The translations under genes were made by a program, and so were the position numbers. Shown piece after piece: positions 1-11,488 of a DNA stretch of 64,000 nt. The stretch spans positions 5,723,001 to 5,787,000 of the forward strand of contig NC_065874.1 in assembly GCF_933775445.1 (NCBI RefSeq), written 5' to 3'. Position 1 is the stretch's first letter. Each line of letters starts with the position of its first letter. Under the pieces are notes generated by a model. The model had not been told where the DNA came from. It ran no database searches and saw only the letters and a list, made by a program, of their open reading frames with translations. Source of the stretch: Argentina anserina (taxonomy: Eukaryota > Streptophyta > Magnoliopsida > Rosales > Rosaceae).

Positions 1-598
1 CTTTTGCACTGGTATGCTTTGCATCGAGACCTTTTAGGAAATGGTGAACTCGTTCAATCTCCTTCTCTTTTTGGTACCAAACAATATCCTCTTGATTTTT
101 GATCATGCAAGGACGTTTCATATCAATTTCAGCCCAAATATTCTTTAGTTTGGTGAAATAGTGCGCCACCGGTTGCCCATCCTGATGTATTGCCAAAGCT
201 GTGCACATTAACTCATGAACGTGTATGAAATCAGAGTCATTAGTAAATAAGCCGGCTAGTGTCTCCCATATTGCCTGTGCAGTAGCACATGCTTCCACCA
301 GATCAACTATTTCATCATTCATAGCCTTCCACAAGACGGACATGACAAGACCATCATCGTCGTCCCATTTATTGTAGGCAACAACATCCTCAGGGCTAGG
401 AGCCTTAGTGACGCCGGTGACATGGCCCATCTTGTGCATGCCGCGAAGATGAGCAGTCATAAGTCGTTTCCATTTACGGAAATTGGTTCCGTTGAGTTTG
501 GCGCCTCCAAATGAACCGCTGTCAGAACCTTTGACAGATACTTCGAAGGTCGGAACGTCAAGGAGCGGAGAACCCTCCGCTTCATGTCCAGAACCCAT
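1..598 (-). CDS. copia gag polyprotein, N-terminal part (partial)
   Basis: Open on the minus strand from ATG at 598 to the window edge (about 199 codons) with no stop in the lines I translated. It begins MGSG and contains the UBN2/DUF4219-type capsid region: a FRKWKRLM block, the NDEI/DLVEAC block and a WAEID block. It aligns codon by codon with the gag that starts at 33786. The nucleocapsid zinc knuckle and protease would lie beyond the left edge. Unlike the 33786 copy no disabling change is visible here, so this element may be better preserved. Confidence 0.85.
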   Translation of the reverse strand, partial: MGSGHEAEGSPLLDVPTFEVSVKGSDSGSFGGAKLNGTNFRKWKRLMTAHLRGMHKMGHVTGVTKAPSPEDVVAYNKWDDDDGLVMSVLWKAMNDEIVDLVEACATAQAIWETLAGLFTNDSDFIHVHELMCTALAIHQDGQPVAHYFTKLKNIWAEIDMKRPCMIKNQEDIVWYQKEKEIERVHHFLKGLDAKHTSAK

Positions 599-720
599 TA
601 AAGAAAGGAGACAATGTAAAAATCAGAGATTAGAGAGCAAAAAGATGCAAGAAATGAAGAACAATCTGTCGCTGGTGCACTTGCACTGTCGGTGAGTATG
701 CACTGGCTGAAGCTGAGTTG

Positions 721-847
721 ACCGGGTCGGGTTAAGGGGACCGGGTCGGGTTGAGTGGACCGGGTCGGGTTGAGTGGACCGGGTCGGGTTGAGTGGACCG
801 GGTCGGGTTGAGTGAACCGGGTCGGGTTGAGTGGACCGGGTCGGGTT
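721..847. repeat. 19-bp minisatellite in copia leader
   Basis: About 6.6 tandem copies of a 19-bp GC-rich unit (core ACCGGGTCGGGTTGAGTGG), with unit starts at 721, 740 and 759 and so on. It lies in the untranslated leader between primer-binding site and gag. The other copia element has related but unexpanded Pro/Gly-type sequence at 33540-33660. Confidence 0.85.
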
Positions 848-848
848 T

Positions 849-925
849 CTCGGATCTGGGCCGGGCGTCTCGGATCTGGGCCGGGCGTCTCGGATCTGGG
901 CCGGGCTTCTCGGATCTGGGCGGGT
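849..925. repeat. 20-bp minisatellite in copia leader
   Basis: About four tandem copies of CTCGGATCTGGGCCGGGCGT starting at 849, 869, 889 and 909, directly next to the 19-bp array. The last copy is imperfect. Confidence 0.85.
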
Positions 926-1453
926 CGGTTTCGGGCGCGGCAGCTGCGAGTTTTCGCAGCGTGATGCGGCGGTTTTAACGCGGCGGAAGAGCTGACGAGA
1001 CGATGTGGGCAGCGGGAACGGTGGTGGACAGGTTGCAGCAGCGGGAACGGCGACGAGATCGGAGCTGTTGTCGAGGCGCCGAGGGGCTCGCCGGTGTCGA
1101 GGGACTCGTCGATGTTGAGGGGCCCGTCGGTGTGTCGTAGAGAACGGCGCTCGTCGAGACGGCTCGTCGAGGTGTCGAGGAGAGGTCGCAGCAGCGGAAG
1201 CGACAAGGAAGGCGGCGCTTCATTGGTGTTGACTTCTGGAGCTCGGGTGAGCTGCACGTCGCCGGGAAACAGTCGGTTATGCCGACTGATTATGTTATCG
1301 AGCTCCAAGGCAACGAACTCGGTGACTTGGCACCAAAAAACAAAAAACGCAAACAACAAACCCAGTAAAACAGAGCACTGCTCTGATGAAGGCAGAAACC
1401 CGGCCGGGGAAAAAAAAAACGGGAAAAAATCCCAGAAAGAGACAGAGATCGAA

Positions 1454-1466
1454 GGCTCTGATACCA
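1454..1466 (-). other. primer-binding site (initiator Met tRNA type)
   Basis: Minus strand TGGTATCAGAGCC, the standard plant retrotransposon site complementary to the 3' end of initiator methionine tRNA. It abuts the LTR directly. Confidence 0.9.
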
Positions 1467-1625
1467 AGTGGAATTCAACAGCTAATTGCTTCAATAATTC
1501 ACTTACAGATTATACTTCAATATATAGGCTAATTCTAGCATTATTCTACCTACTCACTTCCACTAATTTCCACTAACTATCCCACTAATTTCTACAAATC
1601 ATTGGCATCTCCACTAACTCCGACA
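1467..1625 (-). repeat. 5' LTR of left copia element
   Basis: About 159 bp. On the minus strand it starts TGTCGGAGTTAGTGG and ends GAATTCCACT, next to the primer-binding site. The outer boundary is inferred from the TG start. The ACT end matches the end seen in the complete element at 32974, where a target duplication fixes it. Confidence 0.75.
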
Positions 1626-4600
1626 GTTTTTACCTACAAATTAAACCTCATGACATCTTTGATGTTTAACCCTGAAAAGTCATATTGATATCTTTGTTCT
1701 TGATCATGCTATCCATACATCCCTGACTCCTACTGCTGGATAATGCATAAGAAAATTTACACTCACGATAAAACTAATGGATCAATGACAATTAAATTAT
1801 AGCTACCAGTTCACTCTCAAATTGCTTACAAATCATAGTAGACCCTTGTGCTAGAAAGGCTAATTAATACCAAAATGATTTGTTCACTTGGGCACTAATG
1901 AAGCTTAAACATCAAATCACATTACAAAAGCTAAACAAATAAAGATCATCCCCTCTTTGGCTACAACACCATTAATTTCTTGCCATATCAGTATCACACA
2001 CGACAGTCTTAACATCACCACACAGAATCTAGTCACCAAAAGAGCAATAACTTATGAACCCTTTGTGATACCCTAAAGTTTTCCCACTAAATCTGAACTC
2101 AATGTGCAAAAACTTACCAATAGCTAAGAAATTGAATCAAATGGTGCTTCAATTCCATCACTTTTTCCAAACCCAATTACTCAAATTGGCCAAGCATAAC
2201 GAACAAGTACGAAATATCATCAATCGAGTTTGGGGATGAAGACACAACCATCTGTTTCTCTTTGATATGTGATGGGGTTGTAATTAGCTGAAACTAAGAA
2301 GGGTGCCCATTGGTATTTTGAAATGTTCATTAACTCGCCGCTACAATGCGCGCGTTAGAGAAGCATAAGTGGCTTCTAAAAGGAGGGTAAGAGGTGCTTC
2401 TCTTTTTAGCTTGAAAAAGCCTTGGCTTTTGGAAGCGGGATGGTAGAAGTCAGGTTACCAAACATGTTGAAGAACTTAACTTATAATCAGAGGTGACAAG
2501 CTTTACCAAACGCAGCTTATATCTTCAAAACTTCGATGTATTAACATATAGCCAGACCCATTATATATAGCGAGCAACTCTTCCATCCTTCTCCGAATGC
2601 AGATATCGATGCTTTGCTTGTGAGGCTTGCCTCCGCCCTAACATGTGGTAACAAAGCAGTTGACTTGCACCCATCACATGGAAAAGGTTTTAGACTATTC
2701 ACAATCGTTGTCCCACTCCCTTTTCTCCTGACCGATACAAATGGGTGGTACTCTAATGACATTTGAAAAAGCTCGCTGTTGCATATATATGCTCTTAAGG
2801 AGATAAATAATCCAACGTCAGGATAGCTGGAACCATTATTGCTCGATGGATCCTTCCTCAAAAGAACCGGCCAGTTCGAGCCTTTCCTCCACCGATGCTA
2901 TTGCAGAGGTGAGAGAGGGAGAGAGATCATATCGATTTCACTTTAGTGTTCTTCTTCAGCTAGCCACGGCACCACTCTGTTGAGACCCTCAACGATTGAT
3001 GCACATTTCATCTCATCCCTACGATTGATGCACATTTCATCTCATCCCTATCTAGAATCGAGTAACAGTTAGCAGTAGTACGTCTTCTAAATGAGGTCTA
3101 GAGCTGTGGTCCTTGCCGCGGACTGCTAAGATATTTCGTAATGGGTCTATCCAAGGTCTTTATATAATTATATGTTGTTGGCTTGTTGCTATCTCCCACA
3201 TTTTGGGGCATCGTCCATGAAATGACTACGACTTGAATGCATGCATTTTCGCTTCTATCTTTGCTTCATACATCAATGATAGGCGCAAAAGCACTTAAAA
3301 AAAGATACCTTATTATCAAATCAATTATATCAATGTAGTAAATGGTAAATAAGGGTTATTACCCGTAGAGAATTGGTGAAACTAAGACTTAAAAACACAA
3401 ACATACGCGTAAACCAGAAATCTGACAGACTCGACCTAGGAGCGGAAACCTAATTAATTAGCTAATCTAGACTCAACCAAAAATTACAAAATTAAATAGA
3501 CACTAACTAGACACAGTCGCGGACTACCACACATATTTTGAGGGTATTCAGAATTGGTTTGATTGGTGAACAAGAATAAATAAGACAGAAGTACTACTAA
3601 AAATGGAATATTAAAAACTAAATATGGATGTAAATATGAGAAAAACAATAGATAGGAACTTGTCTCCACCACTAGATATGTTTCAATCACCCCAAAATAA
3701 TGTCAATAATTATAGATGAATGTACTCACAGTTAAGCCAATGTCGTTAGGTCATTAACTATATTACGTTCTTTTACTTATCATGTTAAACGAAATGACAG
3801 TATCGACTTAACTATATTCTCAATTAATTGATCTATGAAATGTCGGTATCTATGCCAAAATAATTAAAATCATGAAGTTCTAAGAACGTTTGAGTAACAA
3901 CAAAGAATCTAAGGTCAATGTCGGTAGCCTTAGATTACTAAGGAATCACTTCACAAAAGTACCTGCAAAGAACTTGTTATCTCTCACAGAATATGCAACG
4001 ATATGTCGGTCATATACATATTCAAGATAATAAAACCCTAAAACATGCATCAAATTATCGACCCAATGAGACATGCAATAGAATTATTAATGAAGAAATT
4101 TTCATCTAAAATTATATAAATCAATTGGAGTTTGAAATCAAAGACATATCTAGAGCTTTTATCAAGATTTTAGTTACACATAATCTTGAATAAAAGCATA
4201 CATGAGAGATGAATTAAAGAAGAAGATATTGAACTTCCTTTTTCTTGTGGAGATTTTAGCACAATGGTGTGTTTTGAGATGGTGGTGATGAAGGTTTTTA
4301 TAAAAAAAAAATGATGGTGGAAAAAGTAGAGATAATGATGTGGTGAGTGTGGTGAGTGATCATGAAAGGAAGTGGGCGATAAATGAGAAAATGAGTGATC
4401 ATGGAAGGAAGTGAGTGACCATGGAGGAAGTGAATGATCATGGAAGAAGTGAATAATTGCTAAGTAATGATGGACATAGAGGTGATGATTACACCCAAAA
4501 TCAAATTAGATTTTTGCATAATATAGGTGTGGATTTTTTGACAATGGAGAGCAAAAAGTGGTGGTGCTCAGAAAATTACCAAAATTTCACATTTTTCTCT

Positions 4601-4800
4601 TCTTGTCAAGATATTCGAGTTAGGAATTAGATTTCTCTCTCTTTCTTGTTCTTCTTTATTCCACTTCAAAATACCTAAAAATAAATAAAGTTAATTAAAA
4701 ATATAATAAAATAACTAAATAAAAAAAATAATTAATATAATAAAAATCATATAAATACGTGACTATCACTCAACCCGCACAGTTTCACTTCAAACACATA
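1626..4800. other. intergenic, AT-rich; no gene seen
   Basis: I see no supportable gene. It holds a perfect 29-bp direct duplication (2992-3049), a stretch at about 2340-2520 that looks like a non-autonomous DNA transposon remnant (repeats of AAGC/GCTT-rich sequence, low confidence), and a degenerate local repeat of GTGATCATGGAAGGAAGTGA-like units at about 4345-4455. The rest is low-complexity AT-rich sequence. Confidence 0.5.
2992..3049. repeat. 29-bp tandem duplication
   Basis: Two perfect head-to-tail copies of 29 bp (start ACGATTGATGCACATTTCAT), at 2992-3020 and 3021-3049. Confidence 0.95.
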
Positions 4801-4809
4801 AACTCTTAT

Positions 4810-7800
4810 GGGGATTCTTCTTTTAGGAAGGACAGAGAGAAGAAAAAGGAAGAGTCTTTGTTCGGGTTTGATCCGCTCCCTGTACGTGTCTGATCGCGAC
4901 CAGCAGTATTATAGTTGACAAGATGGTTTCTCAGGACTTTCATATTGATTTGAATAAACCCCTCGTATTCCAGGTAAGGTTACGTTCTCAAATGTTTGTG
5001 AACCTTCGAGGCTAGCTTCTAGGTTTAAGTTTTGGCATGTTTTGCAGGTTGGCCATCTTGGAGAGGCCTACCAAGTTTTATGAGTGGGTTCACGGTTCAC
5101 CAGGCACAGAGAGCCCTCGTTTTTTTGAGAATGAAATTTTGGAGGTACATGCAGGCCGGCATCTCATTCGTGATTCGTTCATGCCTAATAGTCACAGCTT
5201 GCTCTGTTTAAGGATATACTTACTTGCATGCTACCTTATTAATAGGACATAATTAATCAATAATATTGATTCAGCTATTGTACGTAGAGCTCATCCACTT
5301 TCCACTCGTATTAACGTGCTACTTGAAAACAGTTCTTGACCCGCACGGTGTGGCGGACAGTTCCTACAATATGGCTTCCAGTTGCGTGTTACTTCATCTC
5401 CAAGTCAGTTCGGATGGGCCATACCTTTCCTGAAATATTTCTATTGGTTCTTCTGGGCATTCTGATGTGGACTCGATCTGCTTGAATATTTATTCCATCG
5501 ATTCGTTTTCCACATTGAAACAAAGAGCTACTGGATAGCTAATCTCTCTCCCCCTTCTCTTGTAATTTCTCTTTATGAGTTTTAATGTAGTTGATTATGT
5601 TTTTGGAGAATAATCAGCTAGATTTCTGATATTGCTGATTTTCTGTAGGGGAAACACCATGCATTATTTTCTCTACGGCTGCCATCACAAACACCCGATG
5701 GATGAGTTGCGACTTGTTTTTACTCCCGCTGTGTTACGATCCCGAAATTTTAAGTGTTAATTTAAAATCGAACTCATGAAAAACTCTAAAACAATCTCAA
5801 TAAATCGAAAATAATTTTATAGTCATAGCGTATCGTTACTGAGATCATAGTACATCTCAGTCGAATTGATTATTACAAAACCAATTTATAATTCAAGCAT
5901 TATATCAAATGGAAATGTAAAATCCTCTCAATTCTCACCACAAAATAAAATAAAGAAACTTAGAAATCTTCAGAGTACTACTCCAATTCTGCTAATCCAC
6001 ACCTGCAGAACGATCCCCTACACCATCGAATAGGTGCATCGGGATTGTAAATACAAACCCGGTAAGTTTTGCAGCTCGTATGAGTAAAACAACAGTATAA
6101 CACGCATAGTAATACAAGAGAGAAGTACTGAAAACATTTAATTATAAATGTACTCATGAGTCACAGGACGGCCCATCTGGTTGTCCAATAATACCTGAAA
6201 ATATAAGTACTCATGAGAAATCGGGCAACCCATCTGTTTACCCAAATACATTTATAATACGGGTACTCATGAGACCCAGGTACTCATCTGTTACCCCTCA
6301 TGCAGTACGCCGTCAGACATTGGGCAACCCATCTGTCACTCAATATCTAAAAATATGGGTACTCATAAACAAGTAACCCATTTGTTACCCCTCATGCAGT
6401 ACACTGGCAGACAGACTAGAGCCCTAACTAAATCGTAACTGTCGCCCGACCAAGGCTAGGTTCCGACATGCCAACACGTCCGAAGACAAGTCCGAAGATA
6501 GAAAAACGTTTTAACATAACTCAAGTTAAAACCACGTAGAATACATTCCTCACATGTTATTGCACAAAAAGATAAGTGATTCATGCTTAAATAAAATAAA
6601 TATCAGTGTTATAAAAACACTCATTTGAAATAGGAATATGACAGTATATAATATAACAACACATATATATGTATCGATTTTACCATTTATACACATACAC
6701 AACCCACTATATCATATACATATCATAGTTCGATCCTTTAAAATAAAGTGTAATTATGAATCACTGCCAAGGGTAGACTCGTCATAGTGAGATTTACTCA
6801 CCTTATTTTCCTCAGCGTAATTTCCACAATACCGAAAGCAAAACTTTCGCTTGTTTTATCGATCACCTAGTTGTATAATAGAATGGTTAGAAACGTTATG
6901 TAAAACCTCAAATGCCGAATCAGTATTACTGTTTACTGTTCAGCAACTTACAGTTTTTACGTAATTATTGTTCACGTAAATACTGTTCATGTACATACTG
7001 TTTACGTATTACTGTACATTAATGTACTGTTTCAGTAAATAATAATCACCGATTTACTATTTCAGAAAATTACTTTTACAATTACTGTATAAAAATTACA
7101 TTTTTATAATTATCGAACATACATTACTTTTCACAATTACCGTACATAATTACTTTTTATAATTACCGTACATAAATTACTTTTTACAAAATTTACTGTT
7201 CACGCATCGCCGCCTAGAGTGGTAGCGTGTGGGGCCCACACGCCAATTCAAAACCGGCGCGTGGCTCGCCCACAGTCGCCCAAAACCCTCAGTTTTCATC
7301 AACTCCACCCTTCCACGGCCTAAGGCCGCCTGCTGCCCCCCCTCACACTCCCTCACGCGCCGCCCCAGGTGGCGGTACGAACCTCCCCTCCTCCTCCGAA
7401 ACTCATCCAAATCGCCATAATTTCACCCATAATCAATCTCAACAATCAATTTAAACAAACCCTTACCTAGATTGAACCTTAGAACCATCTGAGTGTCACC
7501 GGAGAAGCTTGAACCTAGGGGCGGTCGAAATCGAGCAGGTGGCACCAGGGGCGAGAATCGGTGGCTAGATGCTATCCTCCGAGAGCTTGCGTCGCCGGAG
7601 TTGGGCGGCAACGAGTTGCAGAAGCTTGAATCGTCGGAGGAGCTTCGGCGTGGCGAACGACGATTGTAACGCCCAAGGGTGGAAGCTGGAGGCAGTGTGG
7701 TGCCTTTGGGATCGACGGTGAGATCGCCGGAGGTGATTTTTTTTTAAGAGAGAGAGAGAGAGAGAGAAAAAGTCTCGGGGTGCGGCTGCAAGGGGAGAGA

Positions 7801-8860
7801 AGATAGAGAGAGAAAAAAATGAGGGTTTCCAGAGAGAGAAAAAAACGAGGGTTTCCGTTTTTTGAAACCCTAGCTTCTGAAAATTCTTTTTTATACTTTT
7901 TTCTAAAATCGGAAACTAATTTCCGTCGCTAATAACTTTCACATACGACGTTTGATTAAAACGCTTGACGTATCCAGAAACGAGCTCTACAAATTTCGTG
8001 AGGGAAGTTTTCAGAAATGAGCCACGGACTAAAAGTCGACTCCCGCATTGTTGAAACGTAACATTTTCCAATTTAGATTTCCAAAGACGGTTCCGTTTTC
8101 GATTTGACATCGTCGTGAAGCGAAGAATGCGATTTATTAATTTTTCCAAGTTTATTCAATTCTAAGAATTCATACAAACTGAATCCGAGAAATCGGGTTA
8201 TTACAGGCTGTAACCATTATTCTATCAATTCCAGTAAGTAATTTCCTCTTACATCTTTACTCTAACCAAGATACCAGTTATATATGTTTAATTTGCCTAT
8301 ATATGGCTTCTAAATCTGAAATTATATTAATATTGCTTATGGAACCGATATATTATGCCCTGCTTTGTATAGACCATATATATATGGATGATACCTTGCG
8401 ATCCATTTTCTCAGAATCTCAATATTGTGAAAGTGATTAGGTAAACAGCTGATTGAGCAGTTGTTCGCCTCGTACGTACCTTCCCAGCATTATAATTCTT
8501 AAATCATACATTTATCAAATTGAGAGCGAAATTTTTATTATTATTTTGGTATCTGATATGATTTTGTTCAAATTTGTAACTTATGGATCTTCATAATTAT
8601 CTGCTGTTTCTGACATAAGATTGTATACATCTGCTATTTTTGGAGAAAATTCTATTACGCAGTGCTGCACAATATGCAGAATGCTTTGTGTGTGTATGGA
8701 AAAAAAAATTAATCCAAAAATTGACTTCAAGATGTTATGAGAACCACAAGATTTTAAAAGTTTGAATTTAAACAGTGATGATTATGTGCTACTCATTACT
8801 ACCCTGCACCATGGGAAGCCATCCAAAAGATTGACTAGATCTAGAGCTCAAGAGGTATCC
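4810..8860 (+). pseudogene. fatty acid 2-hydroxylase (FAH) tandem pseudogene, split by an LTR
   Basis: Diverged copy of the intact FAH gene at 11489-13370. Recognisable parts: 5' UTR (about 4830-4915), exon 1 (4923-4973, MVSQDF...), exon 2 (5048-5144), exon 3 (5333-5532), and exon 4 (from 5649), which is interrupted at 5731 by a long LTR and resumes at 8206. A faint match to exon 5 (HYY and proline-rich end) is at about 8786-8860. Disabling changes: a 7-nt insertion in exon 2 shifts the frame and gives a stop soon after AYQ; the donor after exon 3 is GA instead of GT; the LTR cuts exon 4. The 749-nt 5' UTR intron of the intact gene is absent, and intron 1 is only 74 nt against 447 nt. It is a genomic tandem duplicate, since introns remain. 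Confidence 0.9.
5732..8205 (-). mobile_element. solo-LTR-like element inserted in FAH pseudogene
   Basis: A 2474-bp insertion. On the minus strand it starts TGTAATAACCCG and ends GGGATCGTAACA, giving TG...CA termini. It is flanked by a 5-bp imperfect target duplication (CGCTG at 5727-5731, GGCTG at 8206-8210), and the FAH exon-4 sequence resumes right after it. It has no coding domains and no internal primer-binding site, so a solo LTR of a long-LTR (probably Ty3/gypsy) family is the simplest reading. It contains degenerate repeats of a GGGCAACCCATCTGTTACCC motif (6150-6420), a GC-rich part (7200-7700) and a (GA)n tract (about 7745-7768). A 5'-truncated relative is at 27000-29497 and another begins at 63628. 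Confidence 0.8.
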
Positions 8861-8980
8861 ACAAATTTGGAGTACTAATTAAGAAACATATTCTTCTATT
8901 CTGGCTCTTTTTGTCATATTTGATAGTACGGCTTATTCCGATGGATTTCTTTGATAAATGGCTTTGTTCATGCTTGACAG

Positions 8981-9116
8981 AGATATCCCTTCTACCTCCA
9001 AATCATCTAAAGTCTCTATAGCAAAAGCACCAAATCCGGCTAATCATGAGATAAGTTCCAAGGAAGCAAAAAAGTCATCAAAGAAAGGAGGGGAAAGAAG
9101 CAAGAAAGCAAAATAA
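8981..9116 (+). other. exon-like Lys/Ser-rich C-terminal segment, unrecognised
   Basis: After a good acceptor (TGCTTGACAG ending at 8980), a frame of about 45 codons stays open to TAA at 9114-9116. The product is Ser/Lys-rich, ending in a basic run (KKSSKKGGERSKKAK). I do not recognise it. It could be the last exon of a lost gene or chance. No upstream exons were found. Confidence 0.2.
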
Positions 9117-9821
9117 GGTATGAATTGTATGATTGTTAGTAATGTGAAATTGCCACTTACCTACTATATGTTGAAATTGGAACTGGAACAACAGATTCAT
9201 TTTGGACATTGAAAATTAGAACTGCAAGTCTGCAACCCTGGAAATGAAAAGTTGCAAGTATCGTAGCAGACCATAAATGGTTCAATGAACCTGCCACATG
9301 CTTATCTATCTTTTAAATTTTCATTGTTTTCAAGTTTTTATGAACCAAGTCTTTATTTTCACTTGGCACTTTGGAGCTTGAGACCAAGTTGAGTCTTGTA
9401 CTCTTGTTATATTTTCTGTCATTGTTTTCTTGTTATTGAACTGTTGATTGTTGAATCAGTTCAAGTTTATTGTCGAAGGACTTGAATGTTGAATCAGTTG
9501 AACACTTGAATAAGTTGAAATCAATGTGTAATGTGTTAATTTTTGAACACTTGAATTGTTGAAATCAATGGAATGAACACAGGTTTACACTTTTAATAGG
9601 AAAATGCTGATGTTAGAAGTTCAATTTTACACAAGGCAAAAGCTTGTAAAATTTGGGCCTGAACAACTCGAAAACTGGCCTGAACTGATTTGGTCAGATT
9701 TGGGTTGATTTTACCTACCCAAAAATTGAACCGGCCCGAACCAAAAGTTTTAAGCTCTGGGCCGGTTTCACTAAAATTTCAGCCCGGACCAAAACGAGCC
9801 CACCCGAATAGTCCAATTGAT

Positions 9822-9962
9822 GTCAAAAATGAAAAATTCAATTCGGCCAGAAACTTACGCGTTAATTTTTGTCTAAAATGAAATTTTCAATTTGGCCAGA
9901 AAACTTACACGTTAGTTTTTGTCTAAAATGAAAATTTCAATTTAGCTAGAAAATATTTTTGA
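9822..9962. repeat. about 50-bp tandem repeat, 2.7 copies
   Basis: Units start near 9829, 9878 and 9928, sharing AAAATGAAA...TTCAATT..GCCAGAAA.CTTAC.CGTTA.TTTTTGTCT. They are diverged from each other by point changes. Confidence 0.8.
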
Positions 9963-10489
9963 CGTTGTTTACAATAAATATGTATTATTATGGTTATTTT
10001 TTAACACACTCTCACTTAAACCGTCGAAAGCACACTCTAGCATGCATGCGCGGAGGAGGCTAGTTTACTAATTATTTCTATTCTGCCAGTTTCAAGCTGA
10101 TTGATTACCATACAGAAGAGAAAGCCTTGCGCGCATTACAAGTTAACTACAATGTCTGTGTTGGATATTCAAAACTCTCGCACGTTCCACAGCACAACCA
10201 AATCGTTACATTTACATTCCAACATTAGAGAATTTATTCCTACTCTTGCTTACAGAACGGGTTTTAAATATTATTAGCATCACTGTTACAGAGAGGCACG
10301 AACATGGTTTTACATGGGGTTGACTCCCCCTCCCTCTAAAAACTATTGGCTTCAGACCGGAGGTTGAGTCAGTCAGCCAATAATATCCCGACACGTCAGC
10401 AGGAGAGCTGGAATATTGCAAAAGGCACCAGAGTTGTATAGCAGGCCAACTGGAATAATTCCACGATTTGCCCATACGATATTAGACGG

Positions 10490-11488
10490 CCCAGATTTCT
10501 CCTCTCCCTTGAAAACTCGAACCGGAGATTTTCCTCTCCAAAAGAAAAAACAGAAGCTAGAAAGAGAGACAGATTTTTCCTCGGATAAAACACCAGTCTC
10601 TCAGTTCAACGCGGAAACCCTTCTGAAGAGGGTTGTTTGTTTTTTTAGGAAGCAGAGAAGGAAGAGTCTTTGTTCGGGTTCTGATCGGATCCGAGTGTCT
10701 GGCTCGGCCCGCATTTTCAGGTCTGTGCTTGTTTTGTTCTGTTCTGCTTCCAATTTCAATGCTTTTTTGCTTGTTTTGTGCAATTTGTGGATCTGGGTGT
10801 GTTGGGTTTTGGTGATTTTAGGGGTTCTGGGTTTGATTGTGGTGCATGCATTTTTGGTTTTGTTGTTGTTCTTGTTGAAGTTTAAGATATCTGATTTGAT
10901 GAGGTTTAGTTCAATTTGGTTGATTGGAAGAAGTAGGAGAAGGTGGGAAAAGAATGGGGTTTTGAGGTTTATGGGGTGTGTTAATTTGTTGTTGTTCTAA
11001 AAGTGGAGTTTGGTATCAAATGAAAAGTTGGCTTGAAATTGAAGCTTTGGGATAAAGTGAAAAGCTGGATCCATTGTGTGTGGTAGAAGATGATCTTGTT
11101 GACTTTTTTATTTTCCAGTTTTTGTTTTGGAGTCGATACTTTGTCTGAAGATTGGTTCATGATGATTGCTGCTTTTGGTATTGTGCACTTACAGTGATGA
11201 TTTTGAGTCGAGCCAGAGACCAATTATTGACCCTATTAGCAAACTTAGTTGGGACTTTTAAGTTAACCCCGACCCTAAATCCCTAATCTGCCTCAGTGAG
11301 TTGAGTCATGTTAGTTTTACTCTGCCTGCACTGACGGGATTGTAGTTGTGATTTCTAATAGGATGGGAGTACAAGACGCCTTATTTGATTAATCCTTGAT
11401 TTTCTTCTTGTTATGATTCTGAAAAGTAACTTGGCGTTTTAATCAGTCCTTTAATGCTTGTTGCTCCAGGAGTGTTACCGGTCACAAG
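10490..11488 (+). other. FAH 5' UTR with leader intron
   Basis: The sequence before the FAH start resembles a transcribed leader: a CT/GA-rich stretch up to CATTTTCAG at 10720, a GT donor at 10721, an intron of 749 nt, an acceptor TTGCTCCAG ending at 11469, then about 19 nt to the ATG. The FAH pseudogene has the two leader parts fused with this intron missing, which supports the boundaries. The transcription start itself is not visible. Confidence 0.65.

Larger units (their letters stand above)
1..1625 (-). mobile_element. Ty1/copia LTR retrotransposon, 5' part (runs off left edge)
   Basis: On the minus strand this reads 5' LTR (1625-1467), a primer-binding site complementary to initiator-Met tRNA, a GC-rich untranslated leader (about 1453-599), then gag from 598 leftwards. 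The gag is clearly homologous to that of the complete copia element at 32974-38312, but the LTRs of the two are different sequences, so they are related but distinct families. Protease, integrase and reverse transcriptase must lie to the left of the window if present. The leader is expanded by two minisatellites. Confidence 0.9.
8861..10480. other. intergenic between FAH pseudogene and FAH
   Basis: No confident gene. It contains one exon-like piece (8981-9116, listed separately), a 50-bp tandem repeat (9822-9962) and GGCCCGAACC-type sequence at 9650-9800 resembling other dispersed repeats. The end of this interval must hold the FAH promoter. Confidence 0.5.

Noticed and set aside
1454..1466. 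Possible tRNA gene from the TGGTATCAGAGC match
   Set aside because: Only the 3' tRNA complement is present next to an LTR, which is a primer-binding site. No tRNA or rRNA gene was seen in the window.
598..1494. 298-codon minus-strand ORF over the copia leader whose stop overlaps the gag ATG
   Set aside because: It has no ATG, starts inside the LTR, crosses the primer-binding site, and its length comes from GC-rich minisatellites that avoid stops.
2541..2861. 106-codon minus-strand ORF
   Set aside because: No domain, no splice context, biased AT-rich surroundings.
7177..7454. Overlapping ORFs on both strands, 62-77 codons
   Set aside because: They lie in the GC-rich part of a solo LTR, with no domain and no conservation in the related LTR at 27000.
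10416..11000. 194-codon plus-strand ORF
   Set aside because: It spans the FAH leader exon and its intron donor, is hydrophobic by chance, and lacks homologs I recognise.
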